The notes below the pieces were generated by a model. That model had not been told where the DNA came from. It saw only the letters and a list, made by a program, of their open reading frames with translations, and did no database searches. Made by a program: the position numbers and the translations under genes. 64,000 bases of DNA from Scylla paramamosain (taxonomy: Eukaryota; Arthropoda; Malacostraca; Decapoda; Portunidae). Shown piece by piece: positions 46,796 to 60,720 of the stretch (positions are counted from its first letter, which is position 1; each line of letters begins with the position of its first letter). The stretch covers positions 18,291,266 to 18,355,265 of the forward strand of contig NC_087166.1 in assembly GCF_035594125.1 (NCBI RefSeq). The letters run 5' to 3'.

Positions 46796-47160
46796 TATTG
46801 TATGATATTGTGTGTATAATTATTCTATAATTTATTTGTTTGTGGCAAATATGTTGCATAATATCAGTTGTGGGCAGAGCAGATTTGTCGCACCGTTGTC
46901 TCACTCACATTAGTGTAGAAATAATTTAGATTCTGATTATAAGTAATAAGAAATGCATCAATCGTTATATGTTGATGCCTAGAATACGAAATCGGTATTT
47001 TTTGACCGTCACTAATCATTAACAAAAATTCCGTGTAGGAAAATTCTCTTTAAATTTCCCTATATTCAAGAAACTTTTCTGGAAATTTCTCTATGTATAG
47101 GGAATTTTTCAGAGAGCTTTTTTCGTTTCATAGGTATCAAAATAGAGCGGTTGAATTATT
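46792..47160. other. AT-rich stretch, nothing recognised
   Basis: No domain or element end seen. 'aattt..tatgtatagggaattttt' pieces near 47080-47110 are weakly repetitive. Confidence 0.35.
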
Positions 47161-47163
47161 TCT

Positions 47164-47290
47164 ATCCTAACCTAACCTAACTAAACCAAATCTGAACTAA
47201 CCTAACCTAAACTAATATAACCTTCCTAAACTAACTAAACCTAATCTGACCTAACATAACTAAACTAACTTAACGTACCTTAACCAAATT
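47164..47290. repeat. Degenerate (CCTAA)n telomere-like tract
   Basis: About 125 bases of imperfect CCTAA/CTAA units, for example 'cctaacctaacctaacta'. (TTAGG)n is the usual arthropod telomere repeat, so this may be an old interstitial telomeric tract. Confidence 0.6.
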
Positions 47291-47320
47291 TAAAACGTAT
47301 GTGCACCTTTACTCGTCGTC

Positions 47321-48268
47321 TCAAGCCTCTTCCTCGATGGTATTAGTACGTTGGTGAGTACTCCCACGAGGATAGATTTGTCTAGCGTAAAGTAAGAAGT
47401 GGTGGAGGGACCGATCTCCATGGGCCTTAATGAAGAGATACCTGGCCAGGTACTGGTATAGCAGATTATTCCTAATTTCAGGTCTCTTCACCCATTCTTT
47501 AAGGTCCCACCACAACCGCTCAATGCACTGTTCTGGATCAACAAAGTTTTCAGAGTGGTTTATCATGTAGTGCGTAAATCCATGTTCACTTAACTTGTGG
47601 TACGCACTCTACCGATAACTTATGATCACTGAGTCAGCCCAAATGCATTTTTTTTTTATCAGTGGCAACAGTGTCCCTGTGTCATGCTTCTCCCCAACAG
47701 GTCCAACCAGAGGCACCACATTTTTTTTTCTTGCTAGCTGTCTCAATGTCACTGAAGAGCCAGACAGCGCAAATCCTCTCTCACATTTCCTCCCCACAAT
47801 GAGAGTTTCGTCGATTTCCACGACACCATCATCACCAATGTTGTTTTGCTCTCCAAACCAAAAATCTATCACCTCACTGCAGAAAGATCGCCAACCAATG
47901 AACGTTCTGATGTTGATTTGAAGACACTTGGTTCTAGTGTTTACTGAGCCAGTGGTTAATGAAAAGTAGAATCTTCCAAGAGAAACTAAACGTACAATAG
48001 CGCCGTTTCTTTGTCTTCTGAAATACGTGGCTGCCGGTGCACCGCCACACGCGTTCTCTATTGAATGAATACTGCCAGCGGCAAGTCTGGCACTCAACAA
48101 CAGTCGGGAGAACAAGTGAGCTCTTAAGAAGTCGCAACTTGCATCATTATTTTCAAAATATTGTGCAATACACTTGAAATATTTATCCTTGCATCCAGTG
48201 CAATCCACCATGTTAAAGACAACAGAGACTGATCCTACCAGGACCAAAAAATAATCAACTGCAACCAC
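47321..48268 (-). pseudogene. Merlin-type (IS1595-like) transposase
   Basis: Frame 47609-48268 has a cysteine pair (DCTGCKD), then an ISXO2-like DDE domain: GVVEIDETLIVGRKCERG (first Asp) and LPLIKKKCIWADSVIISYR (second Asp). After a frame break of about 40 bases, 47321-47566 continues with MINHSENFVDPEQCIERLWW, which holds the catalytic Glu in Q-x-I-E-R, and WDLKEWVKRPEIRNN. This domain cuts and pastes the Merlin DNA transposon in animals. The frameshift between the second Asp and the Glu makes it inactive. The true N-terminus probably starts farther upstream. Terminal repeats were not resolved. Confidence 0.75.
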
Positions 48269-48429
48269 TGTCGCATGCAGCAGTATCCATCTGTGCGAAA
48301 GTGTCCCCTGTGCTCCAGGTCCCTCTATTATCTATGCTCAAACTCTTGTAAGAAAGGGTCTATAGGGCTGATATCCCAGAGCAAGCACGATAACCAGTTG
48401 TCACTAGAGTGTACATAATGTGTCATCAG

Positions 48430-48607
48430 TAGTCTTGTAGTCTATTATTTATCGAATACTTGAAAACTCTGAGTACCTTCGATCCGCACAATTCGGCACG
48501 GTATGGACATATCATCCTGCTCTTTCACGTTTTTTTTTTTTTTTTTTTTAACAAATACTCCGAATTCCACTTGTTTTTATTTTTTTTATTTTATTTTATT
48601 TATTTAC

Positions 48608-48638
<31 letters not shown>

Positions 48639-48796
48639 TTATTTTTTGCTAGTGTAGAGAAAAGAATGACTCGCTATGTTCCGGGTAATATTTCAATGAG
48701 ATATATTCATTTATTGGTCAAAGTAGGTCGGTCCTTCACTTCCGATGCGACAATGTTCATGTCCGCTTCGTAAATCTTAATGAAATGTCGTGTTTT
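48430..48796. other. T-rich intergenic stretch
   Basis: Contains T runs at 48530-48549 and (TTTA)n at 48596-48640. No gene seen. Confidence 0.5.
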
Positions 48797-51700
48797 TTTT
48801 TTTTTTTTTTTTATGTAGGAGGGAAACTGGCCAAGGGCAACAAAAAAAAAATGCCCATTGAAATGCCAGTACCATAAAAGGGTCCAAAAAGGTAGTCAAA
48901 AATTAAAGGATAAGTGTCTTGAAACCTCCCTCTTGAAGGAATGCAAGTCATAGGAAGGTTGAAATACAGAAGCAGGCAGGGAGTTCCAGAGTTTACCAGA
49001 GAAAGGGATGAATGATTGAGAATACTGGTTAACTCTTGTGTTAGAGAGGTTGACAGATTAGGGGTGAGAGAAAGAAGAAAGTCTTGTGCAGCAAGGCCGC
49101 GGGAGGAGGGGAGGCATGCAGTTAGGAAGATCAGAAGAGCAGTTAGCATGAAAATAGCGGTAGAAGACAGCTAGAGATGCAACATTGTGGTGATGAGAGA
49201 GAGGCTGAAGATAGTTAGAGAAGAGGAGTTGATGAGATGAAAGGCTTTGGATTCCACCCTGTCTAGCAGTATGAGTGGAACCCAACCACACATGTGAAGC
49301 ATACTCCATAAATGGATGGATAAGGCCCTTGTACATAGTTAGCAGCTGCGGAGGGCGGGAGTGAGAAAAACTGGCTGAGACGTCTCAGAACACCTAACTT
49401 CATAGAAGCTGTTTTAGTTAGAGATGAGATGGAAAGTTTCCAGTTCAGATTATAAATAAAGAACAGAACGAGGATGTTATGTGTAGAAGAAGAGAGGGCA
49501 GTTGAGTGTTACTGAAGAAGAGGGAATAGTTGTCTGGAACGCTGTGTCCAGTTGATAGATAGAGGCATTTGATAGATTTGAGACATTGAACAATACCAAG
49601 TTTGCTCTGCCCCAATCAGAAATTTTTGAAAGATCAGAAGTCATGCGTTCGGTGGCTTCCCTGCGTGAAATGTTTACTTCCTGAAGGGTTGGACGTCTAT
49701 GAAAAGACGTGGAAAAGTGCAGGGTGGTATCATCAGCGTAGGAGTGGATAGGACAACACGTTTGGTTTAGAACATTATTAATGAATAGTAAGAAGAGAGT
49801 GGGTGGCAGGACAGAACCCTGAGGAACATCACTGTTAATAGATTTAGGAGGAGAACAGTAACCGCCTACCATAGCAGCAGTAGAACGCTCAGAAAGGAAA
49901 CTTGAGATGAAGTTACAGAGAGAAGGATATAAGTCGTAGGAGGGTAGTTTGGAAATCAAAGCTTTGTGCCATATCAAAAGCTTTTGATATGTCCAAGGCA
50001 ACAGCATAAGTTTCACCAAAATCTCTAAAAGAGGATGACCAAGACTCAGTAACGAAAGCCAGAAGATCACCAGTAGAGCGGCCTTGACGGAACCCATACT
50101 GGCGATCAGATAGAAGGTTGTGAAGTGATAGATGTTTAATAATCTTCCTGTTGAGGATAGATTCAAACACCTTAGAATTTAAAAGCAATAGGACGGTAGT
50201 TTGAGGGATTAGAACGGTCACCCTTTTTAGGAACAGGCTGATTGTAGGCGAACTTCCAGCAAGAAGGAAAGGTGCAAGCACGGAGGCACAGTTTCGGAGA
50301 ACAATGGACCCCATCAGGTCCATAAGCCTTCCGAGGGTTTAAGCCAGCAAGAGCATGGAAAACATCATTGCGAAGATAGGTAGCATGAAGTAGTCAGCGG
50401 GTGGAGGAGAGGGAGGAACAAACCCTGAATCGTACAAGGTAGAGTTTTTAGCAAAGGTTTGACCGAAGAGTTCAGCTTTAGAAATAGATGTGATAGCAGT
50501 GGTGCCATCTGGTTGAAATAAAGGAGGGAAAGAAGAAGAAGCAAAGTTATTGGAGATATTTTTGGCTAGATGCCAGAAGTCACGAGGGAAGTTAGATCTT
50601 GAAAAGTTTTGACACTTTCTGTTAATGAAGGCGTTTTTGGCTAGTTGGAGAACAGACTTGGCATGGTTCCGGGCAGAAATATAAAGTAAATGAGATTCTG
50701 GTGATGGATGGCTTAAATACCTTTACTGGGCCAACTCTCTATCATGTATACCACGAGAACAAGCTGTCTTAAACCAAAGTTTGGAAGGTTTAGGTCGAGA
50801 AAAAGAGTGAGGAATGTACGCCTCCATGCCAGACACTATCACCTGTTATGCGCTCAGCACACAAAGACGGGTCTCGGACATGGAAGCAGTAGTCATTCCA
50901 AGAAAAATCAGCGAAACGACAGAGGCACCTTCGTTTAGGGAGATCCTGAGGACGGATTGGAGCGATAGGACAAGATACAGATATGAGATTATGATCGAGG
51001 AACCCAACGGAGAAGAAAGGGTGACAGCATAAGCAGAAGGATTAGAGGTCAGGAAAAGGTCAAGAATGTTGGGCGTATCTCCAAGACGGTCAGGAATACG
51101 AGTAGGGTGTTGCACCAAATGCTCTAGGTCATGGAGGATAGCAAAGTTCTAGGCTAGTTCACCAGGATGGTCAGTGAAGGGAGAGGAAAGCCAAAGCTGG
51201 TGGTGAACAGTGAAGTCTCCAAGAATGGAGATCTCTGCAAAAGGGAAGATGGTCAGAATGTGCTCCACTTTGGAAGTTAAACAGTCAAATATTTTTTTTT
51301 ATAGTCAGAGGAGTTAGGTGAAAGGTATAAAACAGATAAATTAAATTTGAGAGTGACTCTGTAGTCGTAGCCAGATGGTGAAAAACTCGGAAGATTCAAG
51401 AGCATGGGCACGAGAGCAGGTTAAGTCATTGCGCACATAAATGCAACATCCAGCTTTGTATCGAAAATGAGGATAGAGAGTAGGAGGAACAGAAAAGGGG
51501 CTACTGTCAGTTACCTCAGACACCTGAGTTTCAGTGAGGAAAGGATGAGGTTTAGAAGAGGAGAGGTGGTGTTCTACAGATTGAAAATTAGATCTTAGAC
51601 CGCTAATGTTGCAGAAGTTAATGAAGAAAAAGTTAAGGGGGGGGTGTTAAGACACAGGGTCGTCGACAGAAAGGTAGTCCGACCTGGGGACATTTATGGT

Positions 51701-51850
51701 CATCTCCCCAGATAGGGACTCCGAGGCTGGTGTAGGAGTCGCCATGATAATTTTGAAATTTTTGAGTGAAGTGTGTGTGTGTTATTAGGTGCTTGTAGTT
51801 TTGTGTGGAGGATGAGAGTTGTCTTTAGAGGGCAGGCTGTGATTGGGGAT
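48797..51850 (-). mobile_element. LINE copy L, near full length
   Basis: The best-covered copy. Its tail is the T run at 48794-48812; then 3' UTR, C-terminal domain (48811-49336), RT frame 49477-50166 with HSYADDTTLHFSTSFHRRP and SDVPQGSVLPPTLFLLFI, earlier RT frame 49913-50323 (DRQYGFRQGRSTGDLLAF), linker to 50760, and endonuclease frames 50846-51118 ([20 protein letters not shown]) and 51341-51523 (AGCCIYVRNDLTCSRAHA). The leader starts at an ATG at 51745 (MATPTPASESLSGEM) and stops before the endonuclease. The 5' UTR reaches 51850. Length about 3.05 kb. Frameshifts and a small RT deletion; APE endonuclease plus RT, no RNase H seen. Confidence 0.9.
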
Positions 51851-51975
51851 ACATATATCAATAAAATAAGATCTACAATTTTAACTGGAAGGAAAACATA
51901 TACTTACACTAAATAAACTTGTAATAATGCAAAATATGATGCGCAGCCGATCGTAGCAAACAAACTAAAAATGTG

Positions 51976-52990
<1,015 letters not shown>

Positions 52991-53094
52991 GTCTTGGCTA
53001 ACCACAAATTTTAACCACAGAATGAATGAAATGGTGATAGTGTAAAAGAGTAAAATTTTACATTTCTCAATTTCGTGTTATAATGGTGTGCAAT

Positions 53095-53864
<770 letters not shown>

Positions 53865-53866
53865 CT

Positions 53867-54103
53867 TTTTTTTATGTTGCCCTTGCCAAGGGCAACAAAA
53901 TAAATGAATAAAACAAAATAAATATATACGAGTTCTAACAGCAATACTAATTGGAATGATCAAATAGAAGAAGAACCTTCTTGCACCCTACCTCATGAAA
54001 TAGTCAAAGTCATAGGAAGGATGACATGCAGAAAGAGACAGGGATTTCCAGAATTTACCAGAAATAGGGATGAACATTTGAAAATACTATTAACTCTTGC
54101 ATT
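53867..54103 (-). mobile_element. LINE fragment O, 3' end
   Basis: Inverse 3' UTR ('gttgcccttgccaagggcaacaaa') and the last C-terminal blocks, in diverged form, up to 'aactcttgcatta', where a Harbinger-like end begins. Confidence 0.75.
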
Positions 54104-54334
54104 AAGGGCCCCATAGACGTTATAACCACCGGATCCCCTTGCCGGAATCATAAGCAAATCTCACCGTGTATGAAGTGATCTTACGACCAAAAGTGGGCGG
54201 AGTCAGCGGCCGGATCGGAACCTGCCACCACCAGGTTCATGGCTTCCATTTCAGTTCTGGCGGCCAGAAGTCTGAACGTCTATGGCATTATCTTACAATC
54301 TACTTCAGTTTTGAAGCAACATTCCAAGCGTGAA

Positions 54335-54530
54335 GATGACGGCGACGTCAACTGATAGGGAGTTCTGGCACGGTTTCATTGAACTTTATGAAGAACAACC
54401 TTGTATATGAAAGATGAAAAGTAAGGATCTTAGCGACAAAGTAAAAGGAATGCAGCATATGACATTTTTTTAAAGACGCTACAAGAAAAGGATGCAGGAG
54501 CCAAACGAGACTGTATTGATGAAGAAAAAA
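54335..54530 (+). pseudogene. MADF-domain remnant, copy 1
   Basis: Reads STDREFWHGFIELYEEQPC then KMKSKDLSDKVKGMQHMTFF and further pieces after a stop; W...F-I-x-L-Y...P-C-x-x-K and D-K are MADF (Myb/SANT-like) features. The second Harbinger gene often encodes such a DNA-binding protein. Dead. Confidence 0.5.
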
Positions 54531-54756
54531 TAATAATAAATAAATAAATAAACAGCTCCAGCAATTCCTTCCGTCTCGGGAGAACTGAAGTAAAACTGAA
54601 CGTCTATGGGCAACGCTGAGACCGGAGTTAGAACAGAATTGGAGCGGAACCTGATCTGCGGCCGGATCTTTTCAGTTCAGGTGGCCGTAAGTCGTTGAAC
54701 GTCTATGGCATTGTTGTACAATCTACTTCAGTTCTGAAAGCAACAATCATATTGAG

Positions 54757-54960
54757 AAGATGACGGCAACGTCCTATGATAAGGAGTTTTGGGCCGATTT
54801 CATTAAATTATATAAAGAAAAAACCTATGAAAAATCTAACGAAAGTGTGAACTAAAAAATTATAGAGACAAAGTAAAAGGAATCCATCATGTGAAATTTT
54901 ATAAGAGATACTACAAGAAAAGGATGCAACGACCATTCGAGACTATATTGATAAATAAAT
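54757..54960 (+). pseudogene. MADF-domain remnant, copy 2
   Basis: Homologous to copy 1 about 430 bp away: TSYDKEFWADFIKLYKEK followed by frame breaks; ends in an A-rich (TAAA)n tract as copy 1 does. Confidence 0.5.
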
Positions 54961-55260
54961 AAAAATAAATTAATTAATAACCCCAGGAATTGCTGCGAAA
55001 AAAAAAATGCAGTTCATGGTCAGGCGCTTCAGCTGATGACGTCTACACGCCAAGTCTATGTACAATGACTTGCTCTTAATTATTTATCCCGAGTTTTTCT
55101 TCGGCGCTTCGATCTCTCCAATTCTGCAGCGATATAAACCACAGCAATGGCTCCAAGAGCACAGGATATTTCACTGGATACTCATTGCTGAGTAGAGAGG
55201 CCATGTCTTCACTCTGTCACATCTCAGGAGAACTGAAGTAAAATTGAAATAAAATTGCGG

Positions 55261-55262
<2 letters not shown>

Positions 55263-55346
<84 letters not shown>
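55263..55346. repeat. (GA)n microsatellite within LINE sequence
   Basis: Flanked by 'attgcggtgat' and 'ctggagagtcaatta', which match the inverse LINE 'ttgcggcggtgagagagaggctg...cagtta'. The array has grown from the GAGAGAGAG of the LINE itself. Confidence 0.85.
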
Positions 55347-55349
<3 letters not shown>

Positions 55350-55373
55350 GAGAGTCAATTAAAGGAAAGTGGT

Positions 55374-55564
<191 letters not shown>

Positions 55565-55565
55565 G

Positions 55566-56380
55566 TGCACCTGCCAAGGGTAAGAAGATTATAAGAAAAA
55601 AATGAAGGCCAACTGAGGTACCGGTCAACAAAGTCAAAAGCGACTGTCAAAATTTAAAGGGTAATTGTCTTGAAATATCCCTTTTGAAAGAGTTCAAGTC
55701 TTAGGAAAGAGGAAATACACAAACAGGCAGGAAGTTTCAGAGTTTATCAGAGAAAGGGATGAATTATTGAGTATGCTGGTTAACTCTTGCATTAAAGAGG
55801 TGGACAAAATAGGGGTGAGAGAAAGGAGAATAACTTATGGAGTGAGGCCGAGCTCGGAGGCTAGGCTTGCAGTCAGGAAGATCAAAAGAGCAGTTAGCAT
55901 GAAAATAACGATAGAAGATAGCAGGAGATGCTACAGTGCGGCGATGATACGGAGGCTAAAGAGGCTGTCAGTTACAAGAATTTTTCATTCCACCCTGTCT
56001 AAAAGAGCAGTATGAGTGGAAGCACCCCATACATATGAAGGATGCTCCATACAGGGATGGAAAAGGACTCCGTACAAAGTTTGCAACTGTAATAGTGAGG
56101 AAAACTGGCGGAGACTGATCAGACAACCTAACTTCATAGAAGCCGTTTTAGCTAGAGATGATATGTGAAGTTTCCAGTTTAGATAATAAGTAAAAGACAA
56201 ACTAAGGATGTTCAGTGAAGAAGACGGGGACAGTAGAATGTCATTGAAGAATAGAGGATCTGGAAGGTTGTGTCGAGTTGATAGAAGGAGGAATTGAGTT
56301 TTTGAGGCATTGAACAATACTGCTCTGAGCCAGTCAGAAATATTAGAGAGATAAAAAGTCAGGCATCTGACTCTTTTCTC
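55566..56380 (-). mobile_element. LINE copy P, 3' part
   Basis: Inverse 3' half: 3' UTR at 55570-55600 ('cctgccaagggtaag'), C-terminal blocks, and frame 55985-56413 with TQFLLLSTRHNLPD and MKLGCLISLRQFS. It is truncated at the ISDW block, where + strand endonuclease sequence (copy Q) starts. Confidence 0.82.
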
Positions 56381-58372
56381 TTTTGCGGAAATCTCAATTC
56401 TTGGAGACTTCAACGTTCACCGCCAGCTTTGGCTTTTCTCTCCCTTCAATGACCATCCTTGTGAACTAGCCTTCAACTTTGCTATCCTCCACGACCTAGG
56501 ACAACTGGTGCAACACCCTACTCGTATGCCTGACCATCTTGAAGGTACCCCACTATTCTTGACCTTTTCCTAACCTATAATCCCTCTGGTTATGCTGTTA
56601 CCCTGTCTTCTCGTTGGGTTCCTCCGATCACAATCTCATATCTGTATCATGGCCCATCATTCCAATCCCTCCTCAGGATTCCCCTAAGTGGAGGTGCCTC
56701 TGGCGTTCTGCCTCTGCTTGTTGAGGGACCCCTTAGGAGGTATTTTGCTGATTTTCTTTGGAATGACTACTACTTCCGTTTCAGACTCATCTCTGTGTGC
56801 CGACCGCATTACAGAGGTGATAGTGCCTGGCATGGAGGCGTACACTCTTTTTCTCGACCTAAACCGTACAAACCTTGGCTTAACACAACCTGTTCTCGTG
56901 CTATACATGATAGAGAGGTGGCCCACAAAATGTACTTAAGCCTTCCATCACCAGAATCTCATATGCTTTACATTTCTGCCCGGAACCATGCCAAGTCTGT
57001 TCCCCAACTAGCCAAAAACTCCTTCATTAATAAAAAGTTTCAAAATTTTTCTTCTTTCCCTCTTTTATTTCAACCAGATGGCACCATTTCCATGACATCT
57101 ATCTCTGAAGCTGAACTCTTCGTTCAAATCTTTGCTAAAAACTCTACCTTGGACGATTCATGGCTTCTTCCTCCCTCTCCCCATCCTCTGATTACTTCAT
57201 GCTTTGATAAAGTCTGACATAAAGTTTTAATTTTCAAACAACCTAATGGTTCTATCCTCCTCTTTGTAACTTCGTCTCAAGTTTCCTTTCTAGTTTCCGT
57301 TCTATTGCTGCTGCAGTAGACGGTCACTGTTCTTCTCCTAAATCTATTAAGAGTGGAGTCCTGTCACTCACTCTCTTTCTTCTATTCATCAATGATCTTC
57401 TAAAGATCCATACTTCTTGTCCTATCCACTCCTATGCGAATGATGCCACCCTGCACTTTTCCATGTCTTTTCATAGACATCCAACTCTTCAGGAAGTAAA
57501 AAGTTCACACTGGGAAGCCACAGAACACCTGACATCTGATCTCTCTATTTTTATATATATATATTTTTTTTTTTTTATTGGGGCACAGCAAACTTGGATT
57601 GCTGTGCCTTAAAAACTCAATTCCTCCATCTGTCAACTCCACACATTCTTCTAGACAACTACTCCCTCTTCTTCAGTGACACTCAACTGGCCCCTTCTTC
57701 TAAAATCCTTGGTCTGTCTTTTTCTTATAATCTAAACTTGAAACTTCACATCTCATCTCTAGCTAAAACAGCTTCTATGAAGTTAGGTGTTCTGAGACAT
57801 CTCCGCCAGCTTTTCTAACCCCCTCTAACTGCTAACTCTGTACAAGGGCCTTATCCGTCCATGTGTATTGTATGCTTCACATGCCTGGGGAGTTCCACTC
57901 ATACCGCTCTTATAGGCGGGTTGGAGTCAAATTATTTTCGCCTCATCAACTCCTCTTCTGTAACTAACTGTCTTCAGCCTCTTTCTGATCGCCGCAATGT
58001 AGCATCTCTAGCTATCGTGTACCGCTGCTTTCATGCTAACCGCTCTTTTGACTTGCTAGCTGTATGCCTCCACTCCTCCCGGGTCCTTGCTTCACAAGAC
58101 TTTCTTCTTTCTCTCACCCCTATTCAGTCCACCTATCTAACACAAGAGTTAACCAGTATTCTCAATCATTCATCCCTTTTTCTGGTAAACTCTCCCTGCC
58201 TGCTTCTGTATTTCAACCTGCCTATGACCTGAATTTCTTCTCGAGAGGCTTCAAGACACTTATCCTTCGATTTTTGGCTACAGTTTTTGACCCTGGTTGA
58301 GGACCGGCATCTTTCTGGGCTTTTTTATTGGATTTTTGTTGCCCTTGGCCGGTGACCCTCCTACACACAAAA
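56381..58372 (+). mobile_element. LINE copy Q, endonuclease to 3' end with deletion
   Basis: Endonuclease from about 56385 ([20 protein letters not shown]), linker frame 56795-57217, then a jump from the linker end (PLITSCFDKV) to the RT palm, deleting the early RT. Palm at 57240-57530, a T/TA expansion at 57548-57578 in the 'tctaaaatttc' site, thumb frame 57594-57818, C-terminus 57861-58232 and the 3' UTR 'ttgcccttggccggtgaccctcctac' at 58340. Confidence 0.85.
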
Positions 58373-58384
58373 AAAGAGACACTC

Positions 58385-59335
<951 letters not shown>

Positions 59336-59599
59336 TGCCTACCACACCCAATAATAATTAGGCTAAAATGCTGTTTTCCATTCATATACTATATTTAAGA
59401 CCTCCATAGATGTATAGGTGGAAGTGGATAAGCATATTTTATAAAATGTGGATATGAATAAAATTGCGGATGTCAAAGTATTTTCGGATGCCGATGCGAT
59501 TGTGGATTTCTTTTACCTCCGTAGTCGCGGTTGTGTCTGCGGTTGCGGATGCGGATAAATTTTACACGTATTACAGTAATACAAAGTGCGTCGTATCTG

Positions 59600-60351
59600 T
59601 CACGCAGATGTATCGTGACATCGTACTTGGGCAAGGCCAGTGGGTACTGCTGGCGGACACTACGTTTGTGGGAAGAGCGCAAGAAGTCTTTTCTGCCATC
59701 GATGAATCACGTGTTACCGATCATAATTATGTCAAAGCAGCTGTACTGAATGTGTACAAAAAGGTTCCAGAGGCGTACAGACAGGAATTTCGCACTGCGC
59801 ACAAAACTAATAAGCAATCTTGGATTGAATTCATACGCCAGAAGCAACTTTCGTTCCGAAAATGGACTGAAAGTGCCCTCACAACCTCAGACTTGATCAT
59901 TCTCGAAGATGTTAAAAATGCTATGCCTCCTAGAATTCGTGTTCATATTGAAGAGAGACAGCTACAATGCCTGTCTGAAGTTGGCCCTGCCAGAGACAAC
60001 ATTGTTCTCACTAATCCATATATCCTTACAAGATCTTGTGAATTCACCAACTCCCAGACCGCTCGTGGAGGTGTAAGTGATGAGACCAACAGTCCCTGTG
60101 CCAGGAAAGTCTTCTGTCGGTATTGTAAGAGAAATGATCATGAACTTAATCAGTGTCCTAAATTGGCAAACAGACGCCCAGGTGAGCCTATACTCCATGT
60201 TGGTATAGCTAGTGACTTCACCCCTCTCACTCCCCCTAAAGATTCTAACATCAAAATTCCCTCTAGTCTCCCCAATTCATCTGATTCTCTTGAGTGCATA
60301 CACCCTTTGTTCAGACCTTTTGCTTTCACAGGTCCCATCATTTTTAGCTGA
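59600..60351 (+). pseudogene. Gag, 5'-truncated, CCHC knuckle
   Basis: Reads WVLLADTTFVGRAQEVFSAI, VPEAYRQEFRTAHKTNKQSW and EFIRQKQLSFRKWTESALTT, the SCAN-like Gag core (G-x-A...L-P/V-P-E-A-Y-R-x-x-F-R...F-x-R/K-W). The CCHC zinc knuckle CRYCKRNDHELNQC is at about 60115-60156. The frame is open from 59464, but its first ~45 codons come from unrelated sequence including a GCGGAT repeat, so the true Gag start is lost. Ends at a stop at 60349. Confidence 0.8.
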
Positions 60352-60364
60352 GCATGTCTGACAA

Positions 60365-60684
60365 GTCAATATTCTACGTGATTGTGGTGCCCTTGTCTCC
60401 CTGGTGTTACGTGAAGCAGTGCCCTCATCAGACTGTTACACAGGCGAGACAGTTTTCATTGATGGTGTGAGTGGATCGCTAACGGTGTGCATGTATGTGC
60501 AGCTTACTTGCCATGTGAGTTGGTAACCGGGTATGTTACATTGGCTGTGGTTGATAAGTTGCCAGCTTCGGGGATTTCTCTATTGCTGGGGAATGATCTG
60601 GCAGGGGACCTGATGCGTCCTTACCTTGTTGTCTCGCCTCATCCCACAGGTGAGAACAATACTAAGGAGCTAGAGCTTGAGTAA
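60365..60684 (+). pseudogene. Aspartic protease remnant
   Basis: Starts VNILRDCGALVSLVLREA; the catalytic D-T/S-G-A has become D-C-G-A. A frameshift near 60485 passes to frame 60487-60684 with VVDKLPASGISLLLGNDLAG. Normally cleaves the polyprotein. The changed active-site residue and frameshift suggest loss of function. Confidence 0.7.
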
Positions 60685-60720
60685 CTTTCTCTCTTTCCTG
60701 CATGTGCAGTCACACGCAGC

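Larger units (their letters stand above)
54104..55030 (+). mobile_element. PIF/Harbinger-like remnant with duplicated MADF region
   Basis: Starts GGGCCCCATAGACGTT immediately after TTA, a Harbinger-type terminus and 3-bp target. Inverse copies of the terminal motif ('aacgtctatggc/gg') recur at about 54277, 54600 and 54696, so it is a composite. Two direct copies of a MADF-like coding piece lie inside. No DDE transposase was seen. Confidence 0.5.

Noticed and set aside
59464..59600. Start of the Gag frame with a signal-peptide-like beginning
   Set aside because: The stretch contains a GCGGAT-type repeat and lacks Gag similarity; it looks like fused flanking DNA, not a secretion signal.
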